From an uncultured Thiocystis sp. (GTDB lineage: Bacteria; Pseudomonadota; Gammaproteobacteria; Chromatiales; Chromatiaceae), in assembly GCF_903866365.1 (NCBI RefSeq), contig NZ_CAIPNF010000288.1, positions 1 to 38,506 on the forward strand: a DNA stretch of 38,506 nucleotides. Reading direction: 5' to 3'. The notes under the pieces are model-generated. The model saw only the letters and a program-made list of their open reading frames with translations. It made no database searches and was not told where the DNA came from. The translations under genes were made by a program, and so were the position numbers. Of this stretch, positions 24,523 to 33,291 are shown in pieces; the first letter of the stretch is position 1, and each line of letters starts with the position of its first letter.

Positions 24523-25554
24523 ATGTCGGATCGGAATGAAAGGTTGCGAAACTGGCTGGCAACTCAGTTCAATGGCGAGTCATTCGAACTCGCGCCCGCC
24601 TCGTCGGATGCGAGCTTTCGGCGCTATTGGCGGGTGAGTCATGCCGCCGGAACCCTGATCGCCATGGATGCGCCACCGGCGTTCGAGGATTGCGGTCGCT
24701 TCGCCGATCTCTCTGGGCGCTTTCGTGCCATCGGCGTCAATACCCCTGAGATCCACGCGGAGGATCGTGCCCAGGGTTTTCTGTTGATCGCCGATCTCGG
24801 AGACCGCGTCTATCTGAGCCAGCTTGACGCCAACAATGCCGACCGTCTGTATGGCGATGCCCTGGGCGCGCTGGCGGTCATTCAGGCTTGCGGACCGCTC
24901 GATGGCCTGCCGTTTTACGATGCCTCGTTTTTACACCGTGAACTCGATCTGTTTCATGAATGGTTTCTGCGGAAACAGCTTGGCCTGAGTCTCAGCGTAG
25001 AGGAGCTGTCGACGCTCGCTCAGGCCAATGAGTTTCTGGTTGCCAGCGCCCTGGAGCAGCCGCAGGTCTGCGTGCACCGTGATTTCCACTCCCGTAACCT
25101 GATGCTGACCGACACGGCAAACCCTGGGGTTCTGGATTTTCAGGACGCGGTGATCGGTCCGGTCACCTACGATCCGGTCTCGCTGCTTCGGGATTGTTAC
25201 ATCGCCTGGCCCGTGGAGCGAGTTGCTGACTGGGCGCTGGGTTATTGTCAGCTTGCCATTCAGTCGGGAGTCTTGCGCCAGGATGACGCCGAACGCTTCC
25301 CGCGCTGGTTCGACCTCATGGGGACTCAACGGCACCTGAAGGCGTGCGGGATCTTTGCGCGCTTGAATCTCCGCGACGGCAAACCGCACTATCTGGGCGA
25401 TATTCCCCGAACCCTTGAATATGTGATCGAGGTGACGGGTAAATACGGCGAACTAGACGAGTTTTGCCGATTTCTGTCGGCGCGGGTCTTGCCTCTGACC
25501 CAGGAAAACTCTGTCAGCCACTCGCGGTCAACGTCACGCGCCGTTCTTCGATGA
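24523..25554 (+). CDS. amgK: N-acetylmuramate/N-acetylglucosamine-1-kinase AmgK-like phosphotransferase
   Basis: 343 aa of the aminoglycoside phosphotransferase fold. The catalytic loop is VCVHRDFHSRNLML and the metal-binding motif is VLDFQDAVIGP. The N-terminus has SSDASFRRYWRV and the glycine-rich ATP loop region. AmgK phosphorylates MurNAc and GlcNAc at the anomeric carbon in the cell-wall recycling route of pseudomonads and relatives. The divergent position next to lptD is typical. The usual partner murU (nucleotidyltransferase) does not follow. Instead the last 21 nt overlap a convergent gene. ATG 24523 is preferred over GTG 24514. The tail after LPLTQEN looks unlike the family and may be a recent extension. 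Confidence 0.85.
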   Translation: MSDRNERLRNWLATQFNGESFELAPASSDASFRRYWRVSHAAGTLIAMDAPPAFEDCGRFADLSGRFRAIGVNTPEIHAEDRAQGFLLIADLGDRVYLSQLDANNADRLYGDALGALAVIQACGPLDGLPFYDASFLHRELDLFHEWFLRKQLGLSLSVEELSTLAQANEFLVASALEQPQVCVHRDFHSRNLMLTDTANPGVLDFQDAVIGPVTYDPVSLLRDCYIAWPVERVADWALGYCQLAIQSGVLRQDDAERFPRWFDLMGTQRHLKACGIFARLNLRDGKPHYLGDIPRTLEYVIEVTGKYGELDEFCRFLSARVLPLTQENSVSHSRSTSRAVLR

Positions 25555-26388
25555 CGACGGGGAATCGAAAAGATCGGCGAGTCCTTCCAGCTCCTCCCAC
25601 GCAAGTGCCTCATCGGAGTCGTTAGGGTCGCTGTCGCCGGATGGACGGATTGGTTTTTGCGCACCGTCGGCGATCGATTCCGGGGCGGTCTTCTCAGGTT
25701 TGGATGCTGTGAATGGCATCTCCGCGAGGGTGTCCGCGATCTCGAACTCGTGCTGGTCAGCAAGTTCTTCTGACCGGACGTCGAAAATGTCCTGGTCCAT
25801 GTCCGTGGTTTCTTCCTCGATCACGATATCCGCGATGGATTCGTCTGGCGGAGCCGCATGAGGCGATGCTGACTCGGGCGGTTGCTGGGATCGGTTGAAG
25901 GCGGCCGAATATTCGCTCATCAATTCATCCAGGGTCTGTTTCGTGCTTTCCAGTTCCGCCGCGAGTTCTGCCTTTTCGCTTTCGAGATGACCGATGTCAC
26001 CCGTCGGCAACCGTCCGCTGGGCGTCAGGGTCGTCCAGGGGCTCAGCACCTTGGCCAACTCCGCTGGAATGTCCTTCAGTTTTGCGCCATCCCGTTCCAG
26101 ATAGAGACTCAGCATCGCGTTGTAAAAGGCCTTCTCGCGCGCGACATACTCATCGACCTTCGCCTCCAATTCCTCGCCTTCCATCTGATAATTCGATTGG
26201 AACAGGGTCGTCAAGGCATCGCGTCGTGAGATCTCGGTCTTATCAAGTTTTTCGATCACGGCGCCGACATGCACCTGATCCGAGTTAAATTGCTTGCGTT
26301 GTCGACGCAGCAGGAAAAATAGAATCGCCCATGCCACCAGGGCGAATTCGGTGGCCAGAACCAGGCTGCCAAGTTCGAGTGCGCTCAT
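25534..26388 (-). CDS. One-TM acidic protein paired with the VWA protein
   Basis: 284 aa, not recognised as a named family. Residues ~4-26 form a single membrane segment (LELGSLVLATEFALVAWAIL) followed by a basic RRQRKQF stop-transfer, so most of the protein should face the cytoplasm. Next come a helical region (YVAREKAFYNAMLSLYLERD), a coiled coil (LESEKAELAAELESTKQTLD), and a long acidic low-complexity C-terminus. Its ATG overlaps the stop of the VWA gene by 4 nt, so the two are coupled and probably act together in the inner membrane. The gene end overlaps convergent amgK. Confidence 0.75.
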   Translation of the reverse strand: MSALELGSLVLATEFALVAWAILFFLLRRQRKQFNSDQVHVGAVIEKLDKTEISRRDALTTLFQSNYQMEGEELEAKVDEYVAREKAFYNAMLSLYLERDGAKLKDIPAELAKVLSPWTTLTPSGRLPTGDIGHLESEKAELAAELESTKQTLDELMSEYSAAFNRSQQPPESASPHAAPPDESIADIVIEEETTDMDQDIFDVRSEELADQHEFEIADTLAEMPFTASKPEKTAPESIADGAQKPIRPSGDSDPNDSDEALAWEELEGLADLFDSPSSSKNGA

Positions 26389-28238
26389 GCTGAATTCACC
26401 CTTGCCTGTCGCGCCGGATCGATCGCGGCGCTTTTCGTCGAGCGACGCAGTAACCACCAAGTCAGGCCGAGCATCAAGCCAAGAATAGCGTTACCGACGA
26501 GCAGATACAGGCTGAATTCGATCCATGACAGCCCTTCGGAGGAATCAGATGTTTTGTCATGACGATTCGCGCCGGCCGGCGCGGCAAACTCGAAGACGAA
26601 TGGTCTGGGCTCCAGATCGAAATCGATCGCCTCGCCGGTCAAGGTGCGTGCCAGCAGCCGGCCATGAAGTTGGAATTCGCCGGGCCGTTCAACAGGAAGG
26701 GACAGGGCCAGGGGAAAGATCGTCGGTTTTGGAACGTCAACGACGGTCTTGCGTCCCTCGGGATCCTGTAGGAGCAGGTAGCCGGACACCGTGCTCGGAT
26801 CGATCAGATCGGGCTCGATCGTCAGGGTCGCCATGAGCGCCGCGACCGGCGACGCGTCCGATGGAAGCTGTTCTTGATAGGCGATCGTAAAAGGCGGGCC
26901 CGCGAGGTGCAAACGCTTCGATGTCTGTCGTTTGAAGGTGCCGCCGTCCAGCACGACGTTCAACTGATAGAGACCTGGAACGAGCGATTTTGTCTCAAAT
27001 TGACTCCGGTAGCGACCGCTTTCCTGATCGAGAACCAACGTGACCTCAACCCCGTTCGCACTGTCCTGGGGCTCCGGCACCTGTTCCGGCGGTGGTTCTT
27101 CGCCGTGCCGAGAGGGCGTTTGTGCCCCGCCATCGTCACCCGGACGCGGACTCTCGGAAATCGGCGTCAGGGTGGCGCTGGCGGTCAGTAACCGCAGGAA
27201 ATCGCTGCGCGTGACGGGTTGTTGGTGGTCGGTCAGCCAGACTTCGAGGCGGAGCGTCTCGCCGTGCCGGAGCGTGTTCGGGAGCGGGGCAAGCTCGATC
27301 CCCAGATCGGTCACGACCACCACCCGGTTATCCGGATCGGTGGCGCCCTGAAGTTCCCATTGGCCGGGTTTGGGCTGGGCCAGGGTCACCAGGTCATAAC
27401 CGGACTCCTTGCGCCAGGTTACCCCCGCCGAGGGTTTGTTAGCCGAAATCAGGTCGCCGGCAGGCGAGATCAGTTGGGTCGCTCCTTCTGCGCCACGGAA
27501 CGCCAGCAGGGTAAATTCGGAAACCCGCGCGTCGATCTCGAACCGGTTGCCTTCCAGTGGGACCGTTGTCGGCGCCGCGGTTTGCTCCAGCATGCGCAGA
27601 AAAACGCGCTGCAGCGCGTCCGCGTCCTTGGGGGATTCCAGCCAGCCGTCGGTCTGCGTGGTCAGGAGGCGCAGGAGCTCGGCATCGACCTCGTCCGACA
27701 GGGCGATGGCATGAACCTTGACGTTGAGGGTCTTGAGCTGTTCGATCTGGGTGGAGACGATGCGCGCGCGCGAGGCGGCACTCTGGTCCGCGTCCTTGGA
27801 GACGTCGACCAGGCCATCGGTCAGCAGAACGAGGTGGCGCTCGCTGTCCGCGGTCGGCGTCTCCCAGCCCGCGACGGCCGCCGTGATGGCCTGTTCGATG
27901 TCGGTGAACAGGCCGCGCGAATGGATGTGTTCGAGTCGGGCGCGGGTGCGGGTCTTCCATTGATCATCGACCGGTCCGGGCGGCGCCAGGATTTCGGTTT
28001 TCTCGGCAAAGAGCCAGACACCCGCGCGGGCGCCTTCCGGCAGGAGTTCGTTGACCAGTCGCAGCGCCGGAATTCGCAGGTTTTGCGGGTCGTTCCGCTT
28101 CATGCTGCCGGAGACATCGATCAGGATTCGCACCTCCGGCGTGGCGGCGACCAGCGTGCCGGCGGTTGTCAACAGGGCCAGCAACAGGGCCGCAAGCAAG
28201 CGCCCGGGGATCCGGGGAGGGGTCGGATGGTGCATCAT
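26385..28238 (-). CDS. Membrane-anchored von Willebrand factor A domain protein
   Basis: 617 aa. A signal peptide (LLAALLLALLTTAGTLVAA) is followed at once by a VWA domain with the metal-site motif DVSGSM (residues 41-46), then LFTDIEQAI and LVLLTDGLVDVS. The middle is beta-rich, with repeated Ig-like stretches such as KSLVPGLYQLNVVLDGGTFK and a Pro/Glu-rich linker. A C-terminal membrane helix (LLVGNAILGLMLGLTWWLL) ends in basic RRSTKS. The bulk is therefore periplasmic, anchored in the inner membrane. The layout recalls the TIGR03503-type VWA proteins, but I cannot confirm that. The metal-binding residues look intact. It overlaps the one-TM gene by 4 nt. The 94-bp gap to the kinase gene upstream has no clear signal. 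Confidence 0.82.
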   Translation of the reverse strand: MMHHPTPPRIPGRLLAALLLALLTTAGTLVAATPEVRILIDVSGSMKRNDPQNLRIPALRLVNELLPEGARAGVWLFAEKTEILAPPGPVDDQWKTRTRARLEHIHSRGLFTDIEQAITAAVAGWETPTADSERHLVLLTDGLVDVSKDADQSAASRARIVSTQIEQLKTLNVKVHAIALSDEVDAELLRLLTTQTDGWLESPKDADALQRVFLRMLEQTAAPTTVPLEGNRFEIDARVSEFTLLAFRGAEGATQLISPAGDLISANKPSAGVTWRKESGYDLVTLAQPKPGQWELQGATDPDNRVVVVTDLGIELAPLPNTLRHGETLRLEVWLTDHQQPVTRSDFLRLLTASATLTPISESPRPGDDGGAQTPSRHGEEPPPEQVPEPQDSANGVEVTLVLDQESGRYRSQFETKSLVPGLYQLNVVLDGGTFKRQTSKRLHLAGPPFTIAYQEQLPSDASPVAALMATLTIEPDLIDPSTVSGYLLLQDPEGRKTVVDVPKPTIFPLALSLPVERPGEFQLHGRLLARTLTGEAIDFDLEPRPFVFEFAAPAGANRHDKTSDSSEGLSWIEFSLYLLVGNAILGLMLGLTWWLLRRSTKSAAIDPARQARVNSA

Positions 28239-28332
28239 GTCGAGGGTGACGGCCGCGTGCGGCAACGCTGGAGTCTTGCGCAAGACCTCGGGCGGCAAGG
28301 GAGAGCGACGGTTGACAATGTCGTGCGCGGCA

Positions 28333-29019
28333 TCACGGCAGCCACAACTCGAAACAGCCGCCCGTCAGGGTGTGACCGTTGGCGAGTCGTATCCGCCCGG
28401 TGCGTTCAGGCGTCTTGTGCATCTGGGCGATGCGGGCCGCGAAGTAAAGCCCCAACCGTGTCCTTGAGGGATCGCTCGTGGGATCGGTCAAATTTCGCGC
28501 TGGCTCGTTGTCATCGGGAAGCCATTGAGGCAGCTTGCCTGGAAAGCCCGAACCGTCGTCTTCCACGCGAATGACCAGGTAGTCGTCGACTGTCTCGGCG
28601 CTCAGCAGAATGCGTTCGCGGGCATAGCGGCGAGCGTTTCCGATCGTGCTATTGAGGACGCCATGGATCAGGTCCGTGTCGAAATAGCCGATCAAGTCGG
28701 GATCGCTGGTCGCGCTCAGATCGAGGTTCAGTGCCTGGCAGAGCGCCTGATTCTCGGCGACGACCTCGTCGAGGAATTCGTCGAGATTCTGTTCGGCGAT
28801 CCGCGCGACCAGTTCTGCGGTCCCCAGCTTATAGAGATTCAGCAATTGAATCAGGTTGCTGTTGGCCCGTTGCGCCTCGTGCTGCAAGAGGCTGGCTTGT
28901 CGCGGATTGGCGAGATGGTTAGCGGGATTGGCGATCAGTTCGTCAAGATCGTTCAGGATCAACCCGAGCGAGTTTTTGATGTCGTGGATGGAAGAGGCAA
29001 GGATGTCGGAGAAGTCCAT
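28333..29019 (-). CDS. Short sensor-less histidine kinase
   Basis: 228 aa. The H-box is almost at the N-terminus (SSIHDIKNSLGLILND, His12). The ATPase domain has an N-box (NSTIGNARRYARE), a G1 box (VEDDGSGFPGKLP) and a G2 region (RTRLGLYFAARIAQMH). No sensor, HAMP or membrane segment is present, so it must receive its signal through a partner and is probably cytosolic. It starts 12 bp after the receiver-TPR gene and is the obvious candidate partner for it. A phosphatase role or a CheA-like scaffold role is also possible. Confidence 0.85.
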   Translation of the reverse strand: MDFSDILASSIHDIKNSLGLILNDLDELIANPANHLANPRQASLLQHEAQRANSNLIQLLNLYKLGTAELVARIAEQNLDEFLDEVVAENQALCQALNLDLSATSDPDLIGYFDTDLIHGVLNSTIGNARRYARERILLSAETVDDYLVIRVEDDGSGFPGKLPQWLPDDNEPARNLTDPTSDPSRTRLGLYFAARIAQMHKTPERTGRIRLANGHTLTGGCFELWLP

Positions 29020-29031
29020 GATGTCGTGCCA

Positions 29032-30645
29032 CTAGACCTTGGGAGCGAGAGTGCGCAGGCGGGAGATGACGTCGTTGAGCCGCCAGTCGTTGGGGGCCAG
29101 CGCATGAACCCGCCCAATATAGCGGCGGACGAGCTGGATGTCTTCGTTGGTGGTGCCCAGTTTTTCCATCTTCATGATGCTGGCCTTGGCTGCGTTCAGG
29201 TTGATGGTTTTGTTGCCCGGCATGTCCTCGGCGGCTTCGTGCAGGAGTTCCAGGGCGGCATCGAATTCGCCTTGTTTGATGAGGCGCACACCCAGATTGT
29301 TGGTTTTGACGACATCTTGCTGGATCTCGCGAATGGCCGTCTCGGTGTCATACTCAACGCCGGCCTCGCGGCAGGCTTGCACGACGTTCATGAGGAACTC
29401 CTCGTCGTCATGGTTGTTGGCGATGGCCTTTTGCAACAGCGCGGCCGCTTTGTCCTGCTCGCCCAACTGCGCGTAGGTCTTCACCATTTCAAGACTGAGT
29501 GTGGCGTGCGACGCCTCGCCGAAGCGCGCTATGGCCGCTTCGGCGGTTTGCAACGCCTCCAGCGCGCCTTCCCGATCGCCTTGCTGTTGTTTCACTGTCG
29601 CCGTTGCGGTCGCCTTGTAGAAGGTCGCTTCGGGCGTGTTCGAAAACACCTTGCCGATCTCGCCGATGACCTTCAACGCCTCGACGTGTTTGTTGTTCGA
29701 TGACTTGGATCGCGCCAGGTTGGCAAACAGCGAGGGATGGTTCAAGACCGAGTGTTTGGCCAGCGTCACGGCGTGACCGAAGGCGATCTCCGCCTCCTGC
29801 GAATTCCCATTGCTCAGCGCCAGTTCGCCGAGCATTTGCTGGCGTTTCAGGCCGCGCGGCGAGAGTTTGACAGCGGAGCGGACGGTCTCTTCGGCCTCGG
29901 CGAACTGCTGCAGGGCGGTCTGGGTTCTGGCGAGCCAGTCACTGGCCGCGATCAGGTTGGGATCGAGCGCGATCAGTTGCCTGAACATCTCCTGGGCCTT
30001 GGCATAGTGTTTTTTTAAGTACAGAACCTTGCCCATCCCGAGGCGCGCCCAGGCGATCTCGCGCGCGGCCAGCACCTGCTCATAGACCGTCATGGCCTCG
30101 TCGTAGCGGTTTGCCGCGAGACAAATCTCCGTTTTGAGCTTGAGCAGATCCGCGAGGTTTTTGGGCGAGGCGGCGATCAATTGGTCCAGTTCGCCGATGG
30201 CGGTGCCATAGTCCTTAGCCACCAGCGCCTTGTTGACCGGAGCCAGATGGGCCTTGCGTTCGAAAAGCTTGTCGAGACGGTTTTTCAGCAGTTCCTTGGT
30301 GAACGGCTTGGACAGATAACTGTCGGGCGCGTATTCCGCCGCGCTCATGACCATCTCGCGCGTGTTTTCGGCCGTGACCATGATAAAGATGCAGTCGATC
30401 CCTATCAGCTGACGATGCCGCGCTTCCTCCAGTACCTGTTGGCCGTCCTTGCCTGGCCCCAGGTTGTAGTCGCATAACACGACATCGAACCGCTTTTTCG
30501 CCATCTGCGCGATGGCGTCATTCCCGTCACGGGCCTGATCGATATGATTGACGCCGAGCGAGCGCAGAATACTTCGGATCGCCGCGCGCATATCGCTGAA
30601 GTCGTCGATGACCAGGCACTGTTTTTGGGAAAATTCTTCTGCCAT
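29032..30645 (-). CDS. Response regulator with receiver domain and TPR array
   Basis: 537 aa. The receiver domain (residues ~8-130) has the acidic pocket in CLVIDDFSDMRAAI, phospho-acceptor Asp in VVLCDYNLGPGKDG, Thr in MVTAEN and Lys in SYLSKPF. It is followed by about ten TPR-like helical hairpins (for example YDEAMTVYEQVLAAREIAWA and YAKAQEMFRQLIALDPN) to the C-terminus. There is no DNA-binding or enzymatic output domain, so the output is presumably protein binding through the TPRs. It is the first gene of the group with the kinase, VWA and one-TM proteins. ATG 30645 is clear. The 81 bp to the purD stop hold its promoter, which I could not define. Confidence 0.88.
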   Translation of the reverse strand: MAEEFSQKQCLVIDDFSDMRAAIRSILRSLGVNHIDQARDGNDAIAQMAKKRFDVVLCDYNLGPGKDGQQVLEEARHRQLIGIDCIFIMVTAENTREMVMSAAEYAPDSYLSKPFTKELLKNRLDKLFERKAHLAPVNKALVAKDYGTAIGELDQLIAASPKNLADLLKLKTEICLAANRYDEAMTVYEQVLAAREIAWARLGMGKVLYLKKHYAKAQEMFRQLIALDPNLIAASDWLARTQTALQQFAEAEETVRSAVKLSPRGLKRQQMLGELALSNGNSQEAEIAFGHAVTLAKHSVLNHPSLFANLARSKSSNNKHVEALKVIGEIGKVFSNTPEATFYKATATATVKQQQGDREGALEALQTAEAAIARFGEASHATLSLEMVKTYAQLGEQDKAAALLQKAIANNHDDEEFLMNVVQACREAGVEYDTETAIREIQQDVVKTNNLGVRLIKQGEFDAALELLHEAAEDMPGNKTINLNAAKASIMKMEKLGTTNEDIQLVRRYIGRVHALAPNDWRLNDVISRLRTLAPKV

Positions 30646-30726
30646 CTTGCTGCGTTCCGCGCGCTCGTCAATCCACCTGCCCCCACCACCGATGGCTCGG
30701 ATGCTACCCCTCCCTGTCGGTCACCA

Positions 30727-32037
30727 TCAAGAAACTTCGCGCGCTGGCGGCTGGTTTGTCTCGCGCGCAATGGCGCGGTAACCGATGTCGCGCCGGCAAT
30801 AGCAGTCATCCCAACGCAGGCGATCGACCCCCCGATAGGCCAGCCGCTGCGCCGCCGACACGCTGTCGCCCAGCGCCGTCACGCAGAGCACGCGCCCGCC
30901 GTTGGTCACCATGGCGTTGCCATCCAGGCGGGTGCCGGCGTGAAAGACCTTGGCCTCGCTGGGCGGTACCTCATCCAGTCCGGCAATCGTGTGTCCGACC
31001 GCATAGCGATCCGGATAGCCGCCAGCCGCCAGTACCACGCCCACCGCGGGGCGAGGATCCCACACGGCCGTCGACTCGTCGAGCCGGCCCGCGAGCGCGC
31101 TCAGACAGAGCCCGACCAGATCCGATTGCAGACGCATCAGCAGCGGCTGGGTCTCGGGATCGCCCAGCCGACAATTGAACTCCAGCACCCTGGGCGTGCC
31201 GTCGGCGCCGATCATGAGGCCGGCGTAGAGGAAGCCCCGATAGCGGATCCCCTCGGCGGCCAGTCCGTCGGCGGTCGGTTGCATGACCTCGCGCAGGATA
31301 CGCTCATGGATCTCGGAGGTAACGATCGGCGCCGGCGAATAGGCGCCCATGCCGCCGGTATTGGGGCCGCGGTCGCCATCATCCCGTGCTTTGTGATCCT
31401 GGGAGGTGGCCAGCGGAAGGATATCGCGACCGTCGACCATGGCGATGAAGCTGGCCTCCTCGCCGGTCAGGAATTCCTCGATCACCACCCGCGCGCCGGC
31501 CAGACCGAAACGGCCCGCGCCCAACATGTCGCGCACCGCAGTCTCGGCGGTGGCCAGATCCTCGGCGAGGATGACGCCCTTGCCCGCCGCCAGTCCGTCG
31601 GCCTTGACCACGATCGGCGCGCCGACCTGGCACAGATAGGCCAGCGCGGGTTCCAGTTCGGTAAAGGCGCCATAGGCCGCCGTGGGGATGGCGTGGCGGG
31701 CGAGGAAATCCTTGGCGAAGGTCTTCGAGCCTTCGAGTCGAGCGGCCTCCCGGCGCGGACCGAAGCAAGGCAGCCCGGCGGCCTCGAAGGCATCGACGAG
31801 GCCCGCGACGAGCGGCGCCTCGGGGCCGACGATGGTCAGGCCGATCGCCTGCTCGGTGGCGAAATGCAGCAGCGCGGGGATGTCGTCGGCGGCGATCGGC
31901 AGGTTCTCCACGCCGGGTTCGCGGGCGGTTCCGCCGTTACCGGGGGCGACGAAGACCCGGTCCGCCAGGGGTGACTGCGCGACCTTCCAGGCCAGCGCGT
32001 GCTCGCGTCCGCCGTTGCCGACGATCAGAATGTTCAT
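30727..32037 (-). CDS. purD: Phosphoribosylamine-glycine ligase
   Basis: 436 aa ATP-grasp enzyme making glycinamide ribonucleotide in purine synthesis. The N-terminus [20 protein letters not shown] is diagnostic. Others are [54 protein letters not shown] and [20 protein letters not shown]. The family usually follows purH directly. Here a broken Uma2 gene and an LpxA homologue intervene. ATG 32037 gives the family start; the four codons upstream are not conserved. Confidence 0.96.
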   Translation of the reverse strand: MNILIVGNGGREHALAWKVAQSPLADRVFVAPGNGGTAREPGVENLPIAADDIPALLHFATEQAIGLTIVGPEAPLVAGLVDAFEAAGLPCFGPRREAARLEGSKTFAKDFLARHAIPTAAYGAFTELEPALAYLCQVGAPIVVKADGLAAGKGVILAEDLATAETAVRDMLGAGRFGLAGARVVIEEFLTGEEASFIAMVDGRDILPLATSQDHKARDDGDRGPNTGGMGAYSPAPIVTSEIHERILREVMQPTADGLAAEGIRYRGFLYAGLMIGADGTPRVLEFNCRLGDPETQPLLMRLQSDLVGLCLSALAGRLDESTAVWDPRPAVGVVLAAGGYPDRYAVGHTIAGLDEVPPSEAKVFHAGTRLDGNAMVTNGGRVLCVTALGDSVSAAQRLAYRGVDRLRWDDCYCRRDIGYRAIARETNQPPAREVS

Positions 32038-32055
32038 GGTTGGTCTCATGCGATT

Positions 32056-32302
32056 TCAGGGGTTTAGCGCGACATCCCGATAGAGATCGGCCAGCGTCAG
32101 GCGGAGCTTCCAGTCAGCAAGGTCGATGCCTCCATCCATTCCGTTCGCCTCGCTCAACACCCAGCGATCCTGTTCGGGACCGCGCGTGAACAACTCGGCG
32201 TGGGGGCGCTCCTGATCGAGCAACAAATAGTACCGTAGCTCCGGAATAGTCCTCGTGCGTGAGCATCTGTCGGGTCTGAAGTTCGGGCGCGGTCGCGGAC
32301 AT
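32056..32302 (-). pseudogene. Broken Uma2-family gene (internal deletion and frameshift)
   Basis: From ATG 32302 the reading starts like a Uma2 protein (SATAPELQTRQMLTHEDY) but then loses frame. In the next frame the Uma2 C-terminus is intact: ELRYYLLLDQERPHAELFTR, GPEQDRWVLSEANG and [14 protein letters not shown], ending DVALNP and a TGA at 32058-32056. About 100 central residues with the nuclease motifs are missing. Uma2 proteins are PD-(D/E)XK-fold proteins of unknown role, very common in cyanobacteria and Chromatiaceae. The relic lies between lpxA and purD. Confidence 0.8.
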
Positions 32303-32317
32303 GGGCAATCCTCGTCT

Positions 32318-33094
32318 TTAAGCGAACGAAATCAAACCGCGCCGGCTGGACTGGATGAATTGCACGATCTGTTCGGTCTCCGGTCCGGGGTACTCGTGTT
32401 CGGCGCGGACCAGTGCCTCGGCCAGTCGTAGACCGGAGCGGAACACCAGACGATAGACTTCCTTGATCCGTTTGCGCTGTTCCGGGCTGAAACCGTTACG
32501 TCGGAGGCCAACGACATTCAACCCAAGGATTCTGGCGCGATGACCGTCGGCCAGGGCGAAGGGCGGCACGTCCTGAGCCACCCCGGTGACGCCGGCTACC
32601 ATGGCATAGGAGCCGATGCGGCAAAACTGATGCACGGCGACCTGACCGGACAGGAAAACGCGATCGCCGACCTCGACGTGTCCGGCCAAGGTGGCCGAGT
32701 TGGCGAAGATGTTGCGGTTCCCAACGACGCAGTCATGGCCCGCGTGCGAAAAGGTCATCCAGTAATTGTCGTGGCCGATGCGTGTCCCTTCCTCGGACTT
32801 GATGCCGCAACTGATGTTGACCCCTTCCTTGAAGTGATTGCGGTCGCCGATGACGAGCGGACGGGCTTTCTCGGGCGTGAAACTGAGATCCTGCGGTTCG
32901 GATCCGAGTGTCGCGCCATGGCAGACGCGGTTCTCCGCCCCCATGCGGGTGTTGGCATAGATGCGCGCGCAGCTTTCGATGACGCAGCCCTCGCCAAGGA
33001 CCGCGCCGGCCTCGACGATCGAATAGGGGCCGACGCGCACGCTCTCGTGCAGTTCGGCGCCGTCCTCGATGATCGCGGTTGGATGAATGCGCAT
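32318..33094 (-). CDS. lpxA: UDP-N-acetylglucosamine acyltransferase (LpxA family)
   Basis: 258 aa left-handed beta-helix acyltransferase. The hexapeptide repeats start [20 protein letters not shown]. The catalytic His is in [12 protein letters not shown], followed by [28 protein letters not shown] and [15 protein letters not shown]. LpxA adds the first acyl chain to UDP-GlcNAc in lipid A synthesis. The insert-side sequence [18 protein letters not shown] differs from the usual ESVTIHRGT form, so it may be a paralogue. It is not in the usual lpxD-fabZ-lpxA-lpxB cluster. The start ATG 33094 has no Shine-Dalgarno; an upstream ATG at 33124 is in frame. Confidence 0.85.
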   Translation of the reverse strand: MRIHPTAIIEDGAELHESVRVGPYSIVEAGAVLGEGCVIESCARIYANTRMGAENRVCHGATLGSEPQDLSFTPEKARPLVIGDRNHFKEGVNISCGIKSEEGTRIGHDNYWMTFSHAGHDCVVGNRNIFANSATLAGHVEVGDRVFLSGQVAVHQFCRIGSYAMVAGVTGVAQDVPPFALADGHRARILGLNVVGLRRNGFSPEQRKRIKEVYRLVFRSGLRLAEALVRAEHEYPGPETEQIVQFIQSSRRGLISFA

Positions 33095-33182
33095 TAAACC
33101 GCGTCCGTCATGGTCTGCACGCATGGTGCATTGAATGGGGCTTGCGTCAGTCCATGGGCGTCGGCGCTGACGTGGTTTAAGT
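33094..33182. repeat. 89-bp element with imperfect 12-bp inverted ends, upstream of lpxA
   Basis: The left end TTAAACCGCGTC (33094-33105) and the right end GACGTGGTTTAA (33171-33182) are inverted repeats with one mismatch. The left end is part of the fourth copy of the 25-bp dispersed motif (33095-33119). The remaining ~110 bp to purH show nothing else recognisable. It could be a small non-coding mobile element or part of an RNA leader. Confidence 0.5.
33095..33119 (+). repeat. 25-bp dispersed motif, copy 4 (upstream of lpxA)
   Basis: TAAACCGCGTCCGTCATGGT continuing CTGCA. It has the same first 12 bases as the copy 14 bp upstream of lptD, in the same orientation relative to the downstream gene. 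It begins immediately next to the lpxA start codon. Confidence 0.6.
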
Positions 33183-33291
33183 ATTTAACTTCATAACTAT
33201 TTTTCATCTCGAAGCGCGTTCTGTCAATCATGGTTGGTTGCTCGGATGCCGAGATCGCTCCAAGCGGCACAAGGTCGCGCCAGAACGCGCT

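Noticed and set aside
27219-28574. Plus-strand open frame opposite the VWA and kinase genes
   Set aside because: Spans two real genes and the gap between them; composition typical of antisense frames.
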